Source of the DNA: Virgisporangium ochraceum
Lineage (GTDB): Bacteria > Actinomycetota > Actinomycetes > Mycobacteriales > Micromonosporaceae
Length of the DNA: 64,000 bases
Assembly: GCF_016863655.1 (NCBI RefSeq)
Contig: NZ_BOPH01000102.1
Location: 1-64,000, forward strand
Reading direction: 5' to 3'
Below the pieces are notes generated by a model. It saw nothing but the letters and a program-made list of their open reading frames with translations. It ran no database searches and was not told the DNA's origin. Both the position numbers and the translations under genes were made by a program. Of this stretch, positions 35,371 through 43,723 are shown in pieces (position 1 is the first letter of the stretch; each line of letters begins with the position of its first letter).

Positions 35371-35943
35371 GTGGGACGCTACTTCTATCCGCATCTGTTC
35401 GACGCCGACGTGTTCGCCGAGGAGGTCGACGCCGCCACCGTCGCGGTGCTCGAACGGTGGGCGTCCGACGGTGTCGAATGCGCCGGGCTGACCGGGGCGC
35501 AGCGTGAGGTGGTGGACGACGTGGTCGCGGCCCTCGGCATGGCCTCGGCGACGCTCGACGACGGCGCGTTGCGCGCCCTCGACGAGGAGTTCGACATCAG
35601 CTCCCGACGGTTCCTCGCGGAGGGCGTGCCGTTCCGGCGGTCCCACTGCCCGGACCTGGCGGGCCACGTCCAGGAAGGGGTGTGGGCCTCCGGCGACGGC
35701 CCGGCCGTCGACGAGCTGTGCGCACTGCTCGACCACATCAACGGCATCGACGGTGGACGGTTCGGTGACCTGGCCGAGCCGTTCGTGGGGTACCTGCTGC
35801 CCGGGGAGGTCCAGCGCGCCGGCGCCCTGCTGGAGGGCCACCGTTTCACCGATCCGGCCCAGGAGGACGACCGGCGGCTGCTGCTGGAGATCTTCTCGAT
35901 CGGCGGGCGCAACGGGCACGGGCTGTACTGGACGTGGCTCTGA
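35371..35943 (+). CDS. Hypothetical protein, 190 residues
   Basis: Soluble, acidic and helical. It opens GRYFYPHLFDADVFAEEVDA and closes LEIFSIGGRNGHGLYWTWL. It contains REVVDDVVAALGMASAT, SRRFLAEGVPFRRSHCPDLA, VDELCALLDHINGIDGG and EPFVGYLLPGEVQRAGALLE. The pattern recalls DUF-type immunity-like proteins (DUF1877-like YfbM group), which I cannot confirm. GTG 35371 is the first good start. Confidence 0.62.
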   Translation: MGRYFYPHLFDADVFAEEVDAATVAVLERWASDGVECAGLTGAQREVVDDVVAALGMASATLDDGALRALDEEFDISSRRFLAEGVPFRRSHCPDLAGHVQEGVWASGDGPAVDELCALLDHINGIDGGRFGDLAEPFVGYLLPGEVQRAGALLEGHRFTDPAQEDDRRLLLEIFSIGGRNGHGLYWTWL

Positions 35944-35956
35944 CCAGACCGCGGTG

Positions 35957-36583
35957 TCACGCGCGTCCGCTGTTCCGCGGGTCGGTGGGCGGGGGGTACT
36001 CGTCGATGAGGACGCGGACGTCGTCGATCGGCTCGTCGACGGCGGCCCACTTGGCGCGGATCCGGTCCAGGTACGAGCGCACGGTCGGGATGGCGATGCC
36101 GATCCGCCGGGCGGTGGCGGCCAGCGTGCTCCCGGTCCCGTAGAGGTAGAGCACCTGGAGCTCCTTGGCGGACAGGTCGGGCGGGTCGTCGTTGATGAGC
36201 GTCATGAGCTCGGTCGTCAGCGCCTTGCGTCCCGCGTGGACGGTGCGGATGGCCTCGGCGAGCTTGGCCGCGTCGTCGTCCTTGATGAGGTATCCGCTCG
36301 CGCCCGCGCGCATCGTCGCGCGGACGTGCCGCCGTTCGCCGTGCACCGAGATGACCAGGACGCGGGCGCCGGCGGCGCACAGGGCAGCGACGTTGGCCGC
36401 CGGTCCGGTGCCGTCCTCGAGCTGCAGGTCGAGCAGGACGACGTCGGCGACGACCCGGCCCGACAGGTACTCCTCGACGCCGGTGGCGGAGCCGGTGACG
36501 GCGATGTCGGGCGTCTCGGCCAGCAGCGCGCGCAGGCCCGCCGGCACCAGCCGGTCGTTGTCGATGACGGCGACCCGGATCAC
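35957..36583 (-). CDS. NarL/LuxR-type response regulator
   Basis: 208 residues. Receiver: VAVIDNDRLVPAGLRALL, Asp in VVLLDLQLEDGTG, Ser in VLVISVHGER, Lys in YLIKDDDAA. LuxR-type helix-turn-helix: LSAKELQVLYLYGTGSTLAA, RRIGIAIPTVRSYLDRIRAK. The C-terminal recognition helix is atypical of NarL but complete. GTG 36583 overlaps the kinase stop as GTGA. It works with the membrane kinase at 36580-37830. Confidence 0.9.
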   Translation of the reverse strand: MIRVAVIDNDRLVPAGLRALLAETPDIAVTGSATGVEEYLSGRVVADVVLLDLQLEDGTGPAANVAALCAAGARVLVISVHGERRHVRATMRAGASGYLIKDDDAAKLAEAIRTVHAGRKALTTELMTLINDDPPDLSAKELQVLYLYGTGSTLAATARRIGIAIPTVRSYLDRIRAKWAAVDEPIDDVRVLIDEYPPPTDPRNSGRA

Positions 36584-37830
36584 GCCGGCCACCGCAGGTC
36601 GACGCGCGTGCCCTGACCGGGATGACTGTCCACTGTGGCCTCTCCGCCGACCTCGCGCATCCGGGCCAGGATCGAGTGCCGGATGCCGTAGCCCGGCGGC
36701 ATGCCGTCCGGGTCGAACCCCTTGCCCTGGTCCACGACCGCGACCGAGACGGCCGGCTGTCCGGTGTCGCCGGTGCCCCGCGCGGTCAGGTGGGCACGGT
36801 CGGTGCCCGCGTGTGCCGCGGCGTTGCTCAACGCCTCCGCGCCGGCCGACTGCAGCGCGCCGACCACCTCGCCGGGCAGGTCCTCGGGAAGGTTGGCGAA
36901 GTGGTAGGTGACGCGCAGCCCCAGGGTGGCGCTGGCGTTGCCCGCCTCGATCAGCGCCAGCGACAGGTCGGTGACCGTTCCGCCGGTGCCGTCGGGCGCC
37001 GCGCCGCGCAGGATGTTGACGCTGACCGAGCACTGCCGGCGGATGACCGGGTCGGGGTGGCCGGCGGGGCCGGGCCCGGCGATCGCGGTGAGGATCCGTA
37101 GTGGACCGTCGTGCAGTGCGCGGTAGCGGCGGACCTGCTCGTGGAAGTGGCGCTCCTTCAGCTCGGCGTGCGCCCGGCCCGCCGCGACCCGTTCCCGGGC
37201 CGCCACGACGTCGCTGGTCGCGGCGTCGACGAGGTCGACCAGACCGCCGAGCCGGCTGATGAGCACGTAGCAGCAGCAGGCGGTGGCCACCTGCCAGCCC
37301 ACCACGTTGAGGTCGGACAGCACGTCGGAGGGGCCGCGCGCGATGGGTCCCCAGCCCACCAGGTTCCCGACCGCGAGCGCCGCGCAGGAGGCGACCGTAC
37401 GCCGGGCGCTGCCACTGATCAGCGCCACCGCCGCGGCCACCGCCACGGCGACGGGCTCCAGCCCCGAGTTGGCGACGTGGTCCTGGAACGCGGGGGTGCG
37501 TGCCGCCAGCGGCAGGACGGCCAGGCAGACGGCGGTGACCAGCACGTCGACGGTCAGCACCCAGCCGGGCACCGGGTCGCGGCGCAGCAGCGCGCGCAGG
37601 AACATGACGCTCCAGACAGCCAGCACCACGTACACAGCCGCGGCGAGGGGCGGCGACGTGTAGGCGTCGGTGTGGACGAGCGCCACCACGCTCAGCGCCA
37701 CCATCCCCAGGGTGGCCAGCCGGGACACCACGGACACGGCCACCGCCAGAACCCGGATGCGGTGTCGCAGGTCGATGCCGCTCAGGAGCGTCGGAGCCCG
37801 TTCGACCTCAGTCGTCACTCGTTCGAGCAT
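36580..37830 (-). CDS. Membrane sensor histidine kinase (HisKA_3/NarX-like)
   Basis: 416 residues. Roughly five to six transmembrane helices fill residues 30-215 (VAVSVVSRLATLGMVALSVV, AAAVYVVLAVWSVMFLRALL, VLTVDVLVTAVCLAVLPLAA). The dimerisation segment EQVRRYRALHDGPLRILTAI bears the His-Asp pair, and the HATPase_c domain has EALSNAAAHAG, VVDQGKGFDPDG and GYGIRHSILAR. ATG 37830 sits 19 bp from a 30-bp palindrome. It is divergent from the tandem Pro-rich proteins at 37934 and 38778. Confidence 0.88.
   Translation of the reverse strand: MLERVTTEVERAPTLLSGIDLRHRIRVLAVAVSVVSRLATLGMVALSVVALVHTDAYTSPPLAAAVYVVLAVWSVMFLRALLRRDPVPGWVLTVDVLVTAVCLAVLPLAARTPAFQDHVANSGLEPVAVAVAAAVALISGSARRTVASCAALAVGNLVGWGPIARGPSDVLSDLNVVGWQVATACCCYVLISRLGGLVDLVDAATSDVVAARERVAAGRAHAELKERHFHEQVRRYRALHDGPLRILTAIAGPGPAGHPDPVIRRQCSVSVNILRGAAPDGTGGTVTDLSLALIEAGNASATLGLRVTYHFANLPEDLPGEVVGALQSAGAEALSNAAAHAGTDRAHLTARGTGDTGQPAVSVAVVDQGKGFDPDGMPPGYGIRHSILARMREVGGEATVDSHPGQGTRVDLRWPA
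36628..36640. repeat. Dispersed 13-bp palindrome, imperfect copy
   Basis: GTCCACTGTGGCC, one base from the consensus of the three other copies; within the 3' end of the kinase gene. Confidence 0.4.
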
Positions 37831-37848
37831 GTCACCGGCCCACCGGGC

Positions 37849-37878
37849 TGTCCATGCCGCACCTGTGCGGCATGGACA
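37849..37878. promoter_or_regulatory. 30-bp inverted repeat between divergent kinase and envelope genes
   Basis: Perfect 14-bp arms, left arm TGTCCATGCCGCAC and its complement, separated by CT. It lies 19 bp before the kinase ATG (37830) and 56 bp before the ATG at 37934. The position suits an operator for the response regulator or another dimeric protein; a transcript hairpin is the alternative. Confidence 0.65.
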
Positions 37879-37933
37879 CGTCCCCGCGCGGGCGGGAAGC
37901 ATCGACGGGAACGCATGATCGATGGAGGTCCAG

Positions 37934-38758
37934 ATGTTCCCGCAGCAGCCGGCCGCGCACCCGGAGCACCAGCCGGCGACGCACGCCGAGCCGCACCCGG
38001 CCACGCACCCGGAGCTGTACCAGGCGCCGCAGCCGCCCACGGACGGTGGTCCGCATCCGGAGCTGTACCAGGCGCCGCAACCGGACACGCACGCGCCGCA
38101 GCCGGAACCGGCCCAGCCGCAGCCCGCGCCGACCGCCGGGGGCATCGCCGGACCCGACGCGCCGGCGTCGGGCCCTCCGGTCAGCGCTCCTCCGGGGTAC
38201 GAGGCGCCGGTCTCCGGCCCCTCGGCCGCCGGGTTCCCGCCGTCTACACCTGCGTCCCCCCAGCCGTTCCCGCCGCCGTCCCCCCAGCCGTCCCCCCAGC
38301 CGCCTCCGCCGGGACGCACGGCGTTCCGGCTCCTGGTGGCCGCCGCGGTCGTGCTCGCCGCGGCGATCGCGGTGACCGCGACCCTCGGCTGGTCGGCCGT
38401 GTCGGATCTGCGGCGGGGGGTGTCGGACCGCGAGGCCGAACAGACCAGGGTCGCCCAGCAGGAGGAGGCCGCCGCCCGCAAGGTGCCCGAGGACTTCCGC
38501 AGCGCCGGCCTGGAGTCGAAGCTGCAGCGCGTCAAGGACCTCGACAAGGCGGCGGACGTGGCCTTCCGCGCCTGGCGGGACGGCGGGATCCGCCTCGGCC
38601 TGCTCGATGAGGCGATGGACGCCTGCAACGACGCCGTCATCGCCTACGACGTCGCCGCCGGCCCGTTCCCCGACCGGCTGTTCACGTCGCTGCCCAAGCG
38701 GATCGACCTGAAGAACCCGGAAACCGACTGCGGCCGCGCATTCACGGCGAACATCTGA
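37934..38758 (+). CDS. Pro-rich single-pass membrane protein with Cys-bearing extracytoplasmic domain, paralogue A
   Basis: 274 residues. A cytoplasmic Pro/Gln-rich region (1-130) contains an HPELYQAPQP repeat. One transmembrane helix follows (VAAAVVLAAAIAVTATLGW), then a coiled coil (VSDREAEQTRVAQQEEAAA) and an outer domain: GLESKLQRVKDLDKAADVAF, ACNDAVIAYDVAAGPFP, LPKRIDLKNPETDC. ATG 37934 has GGAGG upstream. Its C-terminal domain matches the next gene's, including two Cys. No known domain. Confidence 0.8.
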   Translation: MFPQQPAAHPEHQPATHAEPHPATHPELYQAPQPPTDGGPHPELYQAPQPDTHAPQPEPAQPQPAPTAGGIAGPDAPASGPPVSAPPGYEAPVSGPSAAGFPPSTPASPQPFPPPSPQPSPQPPPPGRTAFRLLVAAAVVLAAAIAVTATLGWSAVSDLRRGVSDREAEQTRVAQQEEAAARKVPEDFRSAGLESKLQRVKDLDKAADVAFRAWRDGGIRLGLLDEAMDACNDAVIAYDVAAGPFPDRLFTSLPKRIDLKNPETDCGRAFTANI

Positions 38759-38777
38759 GCGAGAGGCTGTCGACACC

Positions 38778-39476
38778 GTGTACCCCGAACACCCGCAGCC
38801 CGGACCGAACGCGGTCCCGCCGGCACCGCCCGCCGAGCCGCCGGCTTCCCCCTGGTCGCAGGCACCGTCGCAGGTCCCGCCGGCGCAGCCGCCGGCGTCC
38901 GGCTGGTCGCAGGCACCGCCGGCGGACGCGCCGACGTCCGGCTGGCCGGCCACGCCCCACGCGACGGCCTCGTGGCAGGAGCCCGGAACCCCGCCGTGGC
39001 AGGCGCCGGGAACGCCGGCGGCCCCGACCGGCGGCCCGCGGCCGAAGCGGGTGACCGTTGCCGCCGTGGTGGCCGCCGCGCTGCTGCTCGTCCTCGTCGT
39101 CAACGGCGTCGTCGTGCTGGCGGTCCGCGGTCAGCTGCGCGGCGAGACGACCCGGCTCGACCGGGAGCTGGCGGCACACCAGCAGGCACAGAAGCAGGCC
39201 CGCGAGGCGCTGCAGGCCCAGTTCCGGGAGGCCGACCTGCCCGGCAAGCTGCAGACGGTCCGCACCCGCGACAAGGCCGCGACGGCGGCCCTGATCGCCT
39301 GGGGCAGCTCCGGCCAGCCGTACAGCGGCCTCAAGACCATCCGCCAGGCCCGGAACGACTGCGAAGACGCGGTGATCGACTACAACGCGACGGCCGCCCG
39401 CTTCCCGTACGACATGATGGGCGGGCTCCCGCTGCGCATCAACCCGTCCGACGACACCACCGACTGCGACCGTTGA
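38778..39476 (+). CDS. Pro-rich single-pass membrane protein with Cys-bearing extracytoplasmic domain, paralogue B
   Basis: 232 residues, same plan as the gene upstream. Pro/Trp/Gln-rich cytoplasmic N terminus (repeats of SGWSQAPP and TSGWPATP type), TM helix AAVVAAALLLVLVVNGVVVL, coiled coil LDRELAAHQQAQKQAREALQ, outer domain DLPGKLQTVRTRDKAATAAL, DCEDAVIDYNATAARFP, LPLRINPSDDTTDC. GTG 38778 lies 19 bp after the paralogue's stop. The shared F-R-x-A-x-L-x2-K-L-Q-x-V pattern and two Cys suggest one fold with a disulphide. Confidence 0.8.
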   Translation: MYPEHPQPGPNAVPPAPPAEPPASPWSQAPSQVPPAQPPASGWSQAPPADAPTSGWPATPHATASWQEPGTPPWQAPGTPAAPTGGPRPKRVTVAAVVAAALLLVLVVNGVVVLAVRGQLRGETTRLDRELAAHQQAQKQAREALQAQFREADLPGKLQTVRTRDKAATAALIAWGSSGQPYSGLKTIRQARNDCEDAVIDYNATAARFPYDMMGGLPLRINPSDDTTDCDR

Positions 39477-39535
39477 CACCCGTTCCCGAGCGGCGAGGGC
39501 AGGTCGTGCGGCGCCGCCGCCTCTAGAATCCGGCC

Positions 39536-40651
39536 GTGGTCGATGGCTTCGGGGCGCTGCAGGGTTCGTACGGCAGCGTGCACAGGATCCCCGCCGGCGT
39601 CGCGCTCGGGACGATGGGCGGGGCGGCGCTCGTCGGGCTGATCCTGGCCCTCGCCCACGTGTACGCCTACGCGCTCGCCCTCCCGGTGGTCGTGCTCGTC
39701 GTGCTCGCGGTCGTGCGGTTCCGGGTGGACCCGGCGGAGCGGCGCCGCTGGCTCCTGGTGTACGAACGCGGCCTGGTCGAGCGGGTTCCCGGTCCCGGTG
39801 GACCGACCGTGCGGTACCTCCCGTTCGCCGACGTCACCGGCGTCGTGCCCGACCGGGGCTTTCCGGGACGGCCCGCGCTGGCCGTGGCGTCCGAGCCGCC
39901 CTCGGCCGTGCGGCTCGGTGACCTCAGCCCGGCCTCCGGGCTCCACGCCACCCTCGACCGGCACCTGCCCGGTGTGGTCCCGCGTCCCGGTACGACCCCG
40001 GTGCTGGTGGTCACGGCCGCGCTCGCGGTCCTCGCGCTCGTGCCCTTCGCCGTGCCGGTCGTCCGTGCGCTGGACCCGGATCCGGCGGCCGGCACCGCCG
40101 GGACGGCCGGCCCGGCGTCGAGCGTCTCGCCCGTCCCGTACAGCCCGCCGTTCCCGCCCCCGCCCGCGGCGCCGCCGAGCGGCCCGCACGCGATCGACAT
40201 GCCGACGGGCGTCGCCGGCTTCTGGTCGGTGTGCGACGGCAACTTCGTGCCGAGCGCCCCCGCGTACACGGGACCGCCACCGCACCCCATGTGGGACCGG
40301 GTGCCGACCTACGCCGAGCACGAGTGGCGGTCGAGCACGCCGACCGCCGTCCAGCTCGTCGCCTGCCATTCGGCGACCACGGGCGCGAAGGTGCGCACCT
40401 GCCGGTACACCCTCGACGGCAAGCCCTTCGTCCAGACCCTCCACAAGGTGACCTGGACGACCGTGATCCGCGAGGCGAAGACCGGCCGCGTGGTCGCGAA
40501 CACCACGTTCGTCGCCGCCGACGAGCGCTGCAAGCCGATCCCCGAGATCACGTACAGCAGCAACGGCACCGCGAGCTTCGGCGACGACCAGTCCGCCGAA
40601 CCGACCGACGAGCAGGCGTACGCCAACCTCGGCCGGTACGTCCTCGGCTGA
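39536..40651 (+). CDS. Membrane protein with secreted-type C-terminal domain
   Basis: 371 residues. Two N-terminal helices (GTMGGAALVGLILALAHVYA, ALPVVVLVVLAVVRF), a cytoplasmic PH-like stretch (RRWLLVYERGLVERVPGPGG, VRYLPFADVTGVVPDRGF), a third helix (LVVTAALAVLALVPFAVPVV) and a Pro-rich linker. An extracytoplasmic part follows with Cys residues (FWSVCDGNFVPSAPA, QLVACHSATTGAKVRTCRYT, DERCKPIPEITY). GTG 39536 lacks a clear ribosome site. It is co-directional with the tandem paralogues. Confidence 0.72.
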   Translation: MVDGFGALQGSYGSVHRIPAGVALGTMGGAALVGLILALAHVYAYALALPVVVLVVLAVVRFRVDPAERRRWLLVYERGLVERVPGPGGPTVRYLPFADVTGVVPDRGFPGRPALAVASEPPSAVRLGDLSPASGLHATLDRHLPGVVPRPGTTPVLVVTAALAVLALVPFAVPVVRALDPDPAAGTAGTAGPASSVSPVPYSPPFPPPPAAPPSGPHAIDMPTGVAGFWSVCDGNFVPSAPAYTGPPPHPMWDRVPTYAEHEWRSSTPTAVQLVACHSATTGAKVRTCRYTLDGKPFVQTLHKVTWTTVIREAKTGRVVANTTFVAADERCKPIPEITYSSNGTASFGDDQSAEPTDEQAYANLGRYVLG

Positions 40652-40741
40652 CCGACGGCGGGTCACCTGGCGTGAGCCGCCCGGTTCCGGTGGGCCGGCT
40701 AGGCTGGCCGCCATGTGGCTCGCCGGCTGGAGGGCGTGGGC

Positions 40742-41926
40742 GTGAACCTCCCGTCCGGCGACCTGTCGCGTACCGGGCGCTTCCCGGGGCCGGGCCTGCC
40801 GGGCCGGCCGCGGGTCCGGCTGAGGATGCCGGGGGAGAGGCCGTCCGTACCGACGGTGGTCGGCGGTACCGCGTTCTTCGGCGACGCCGAGGGCGGCGTC
40901 CACGCCGTCGACCTCGCCGACGGCGACGCGCTCTGGCGGTCCCGGCACGATCTTCGCTATGCCGACGGGTCGGCGGCGCTGTCGTCAGTGGCGGCGCTGC
41001 CGGCGGTCTCCGACGACCTGGTGTTCGTGGAGGCGGGCGGGCAGGTGTTCGCGCACGACCGCCGCACCGGGGAGCCGCGGTGGTGGGTTCCGGAGATCAG
41101 CAGCCATCACCCCGTCGTCGTCGGCGGGCTGCTGGTCGTGGTCCACGATCTGCACGCCGCGGCGGCGTACGACGGCGGCACCGGCGACAAGCGGTGGGTC
41201 ACGGAGTCCGACGACCTCGGGTTCGGCCTGCTGGCGGCGTTTGCGGCGGTCGCCGGCGGCCGGATGTTCCTCACCGAAGGGGTCGAGGGCAACCACACGC
41301 ACGGCGGCCTGCACGCCTTCGACCTGGCGACCGGTGCGCTGGATTGGGGCCACCACGAGGAGTTCGTCGCGTGCGACCGGCCCCGCTGCGAGGGCGACGA
41401 CCTGATGATCGCGCCGAACCACGCGGTGCACGCCCGCGGACTGGTGTGGGCGGTGCGCAGCCGCTACTGCGACGGCATCGGGGAAGCAACGATGGAGCTG
41501 GTCGGCTTCGACCCCGACGACGGCACCGGGCGGGTCGTGCTGACCGAGCCGGCCGGCGCGGAGACCACCGACGCCTTCCTCGGCGTCCCGGTGTTCGGCG
41601 CCGACCTGGTGTACTGCACCTCGGGGGTCCGGCTGCACGCCCTCGATCCGGAGTCCGGGCGGCTGGTGTGGAGCCGCCGGTTCGACGCGCCGGTCGTCGG
41701 GACGCCGCTGCTCGCCGGTCCCATCCTGCACCTGGCGGCCGGTGACGGACGCCTCCACGCGATCGACGCGCGGACCGGCGAGCCGCGGTGGGAGTTCGCG
41801 CCCGACGAGCCCACGAGCTGGTCGGCGGAGGTCGACAGCGAGTACGCGGAGGCGGAGTCGCCGCTGACCCTCGCCGACGGCACGCTGTTCGTCGCGACCG
41901 ACCCGGCGGTCCTCGCCCTGAGCTGA
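40742..41926 (+). CDS. PQQ-like beta-propeller repeat protein
   Basis: 394 residues. Repeated PQQ-type blades: GGVHAVDLADGDALWRSRHD, GQVFAHDRRTGEPRWWVPEI, AAAAYDGGTGDKRWVTESDD, GGLHAFDLATGALDWGHHEE, VRLHALDPESGRLVWSRRFD, GRLHAIDARTGEPRWEFAPD. No signal peptide or TM is seen; such propellers scaffold envelope or signalling complexes. GTG 40742 is chosen for GGAGGG upstream; GTG 40715 is the alternative. Confidence 0.85.
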   Translation: MNLPSGDLSRTGRFPGPGLPGRPRVRLRMPGERPSVPTVVGGTAFFGDAEGGVHAVDLADGDALWRSRHDLRYADGSAALSSVAALPAVSDDLVFVEAGGQVFAHDRRTGEPRWWVPEISSHHPVVVGGLLVVVHDLHAAAAYDGGTGDKRWVTESDDLGFGLLAAFAAVAGGRMFLTEGVEGNHTHGGLHAFDLATGALDWGHHEEFVACDRPRCEGDDLMIAPNHAVHARGLVWAVRSRYCDGIGEATMELVGFDPDDGTGRVVLTEPAGAETTDAFLGVPVFGADLVYCTSGVRLHALDPESGRLVWSRRFDAPVVGTPLLAGPILHLAAGDGRLHAIDARTGEPRWEFAPDEPTSWSAEVDSEYAEAESPLTLADGTLFVATDPAVLALS

Positions 41927-41943
41927 CGGGACCGCGCGGTCGT

Positions 41944-41977
41944 CAGCCCTTCAGCTTGGTCAGCCCTTCAGCTTGGT
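41944..41977. repeat. 17-bp tandem duplication at the 3' end of the DUF3558-like gene
   Basis: CAGCCCTTCAGCTTGGT twice in a row. The second unit contains the last codons; the first re-creates the same stop-containing tail beyond the real stop at 41960. Confidence 0.85.
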
Positions 41978-42892
41978 CAGCGCGGCGGTTCCCAGCGTGG
42001 TGAGCGCGGTGAACACCTTGTCCTCGTCGGCCTTGGTCCAGGTGGAGCCCGAGCCGGCGCTGCCCAGCACCTTCGCGGAGAACGTCAGGTTGCCGTCGAG
42101 GATCCACAGCTGGAACGTCGCGGTCGTCTCGCTGGAGGAGTCCCACCGGAACCCGAACGCCTTCTCGCCGGCACCGGGGATCTCGCGGATCCCGTTCTTC
42201 GCCGCGAACGTGTTCTTCGCGCTGGTGACCTGGTACTCGTAGTCGCGCCGCGCGTCGGAGTCGGAGCCCACGAAGTAGCCGCTCACGGTGGAGATGGCGG
42301 ATTTGCTCCCCTGCCGCATCACCACGCCGCACGAGACCGTGATCGTGTCGTACTGGGACCGCGACGTGCTCGGCGTGCCCTGCGTGGCGCCGAACACGGC
42401 CGTGAGCGGGGCGAAGTCCAGCTTGTCGCAGAGCTCCTGCGGCGCCTGGTACTTGCCCCCGCCGCCGGCCGGCGGGGCGGCGGACGCGGTGGGTGTGGCT
42501 CCCGGGGTCGCCGGTGGCGTCGTGGCACCGGCCGGGTCCTCCGCTACCGTGCCCGGACGGTCGTCATCGCTGCGTACCACGGTGACCACCGTGATCAGCC
42601 CGGCCATGAGCAGGATCGCCAGCACGCCGGCCGCACCGAGGATGACCACGAGCGTGTTGCGGTTGGAGCGCTGCGGCGGCGGCCCGCCGGGGTACATCTG
42701 CTGGCCCGGGCCGGGGTAGCCGCCCCCGGCCGGGTAACCCTGCTGCGGCGGGTACCCGCCCGGTGGCTGCGCGTAACCCCAGTTGGCGGTCTGTCCGTAC
42801 GGCGGCGCACTGGCGGTGCCGTCGTGCGGGTATCCGTACGGCGGCGCACTGGCGGTGCTGTCGTGCGGATGTGCGTACGGCGATTCCGTCAT
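41960..42892 (-). CDS. DUF3558-like Pro/Tyr-rich membrane-anchored protein
   Basis: 310 residues. The N terminus is a tandem of YPHDGTASAPPYG-type units, then a YPPQQGYPAGGGYPGPG low-complexity tail, one helix (LVVILGAAGVLAILLMAGLI) and a Pro/Thr/Ala linker. The globular C terminus (ELCDKLDFAPLTAVFG, ITVSCGVVMRQG, FAAKNGIREIPGAGEKAFGF, WILDGNLTFSAKVLG) carries the two Cys of DUF3558-type outer domains. ATG 42892. It is divergent from the OmpR-type regulator at 43046. Probably an envelope sensor or lipoprotein-like factor. Confidence 0.75.
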   Translation of the reverse strand: MTESPYAHPHDSTASAPPYGYPHDGTASAPPYGQTANWGYAQPPGGYPPQQGYPAGGGYPGPGQQMYPGGPPPQRSNRNTLVVILGAAGVLAILLMAGLITVVTVVRSDDDRPGTVAEDPAGATTPPATPGATPTASAAPPAGGGGKYQAPQELCDKLDFAPLTAVFGATQGTPSTSRSQYDTITVSCGVVMRQGSKSAISTVSGYFVGSDSDARRDYEYQVTSAKNTFAAKNGIREIPGAGEKAFGFRWDSSSETTATFQLWILDGNLTFSAKVLGSAGSGSTWTKADEDKVFTALTTLGTAALTKLKG

Positions 42893-43045
42893 GGCCAACC
42901 CCCCGTGTGGACCGTGCGACCGACCCGACAATAGCGATCGATACCCACAGCACAAAGTCGCTGGCCTCCGTCGATGTCCAGGGTCGCCGGACCCGTCCGT
43001 GGTTTCCGTACGCCGACGATAGGGTCCGGTTCGTAGCATCGGTGC

Positions 43046-43723
43046 ATGCGTGTGCTGGTCGTCGAGGACGAGCCCTACCTGGCCGAAGCCATCCGTGACG
43101 GCCTGCGCCTGGAGGCGATCGCGGCCGACATCGCCGGTGACGGCGAAGCCGCCCTCGAACTACTGGGCGTGAACGCCTACGACATCGCCGTGCTCGACCG
43201 GGACATTCCCGGGCCCTCCGGTGACGAGGTCGCCCGGCGGATCGTCGCCTCCGGCAGCGGCCTGCCGATCCTCATGCTCACCGCCGCCGACCGGCTCGAC
43301 GACAAGGCGTCCGGGTTCGGGCTCGGCGCCGACGACTACCTCACCAAGCCGTTCGAGTTCCGCGAGCTCGTGCTGCGCCTGAGGGCCCTCGACCGCCGGC
43401 GCGCGCACCACCGGCCACCCGTCCGCGAGCTGGCGGGCCTGCGGCTGGACCCGTTCCGGCGCGAGGTCTACCGCGACGGCCGCTACGTCGCGCTCACCCG
43501 CAAGCAGTTCGCCGTGCTCGAGATCCTCGTCGCCGCCGAGGGCGGCGTCGTCAGCGCCGAGGAGCTGCTGGAGCGGGCATGGGACGAGAACGCCGACCCG
43601 TTCACCAACGCGGTGCGCATCACGATGTCGGCGCTGCGCAAGCGCCTCGGCGAACCGGCGATCATCGCCACCGTGGCCGGTGTCGGCTACCGCATCGACG
43701 CCGGCGGGACGACCGGTGGATAG
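43046..43723 (+). CDS. OmpR-family response regulator (CutR/TcrA-like)
   Basis: 225 residues. RVLVVEDEPYLAEAIRDGLR, Asp in IAVLDRDIPGPSGD, Thr in LILMLTAADRLDDK-type strand, Lys in DYLTKPFEFRE, then the winged helix LTRKQFAVLEILVAAEGGVV, ERAWDENADPFTNAVRITMS, VAGVGYRIDAG. ATG 43046. The kinase begins inside the end of this gene (43716). The pair converges on an ABC operon at 44806-49502 and is its likely controller. Confidence 0.93.
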   Translation: MRVLVVEDEPYLAEAIRDGLRLEAIAADIAGDGEAALELLGVNAYDIAVLDRDIPGPSGDEVARRIVASGSGLPILMLTAADRLDDKASGFGLGADDYLTKPFEFRELVLRLRALDRRRAHHRPPVRELAGLRLDPFRREVYRDGRYVALTRKQFAVLEILVAAEGGVVSAEELLERAWDENADPFTNAVRITMSALRKRLGEPAIIATVAGVGYRIDAGGTTGG

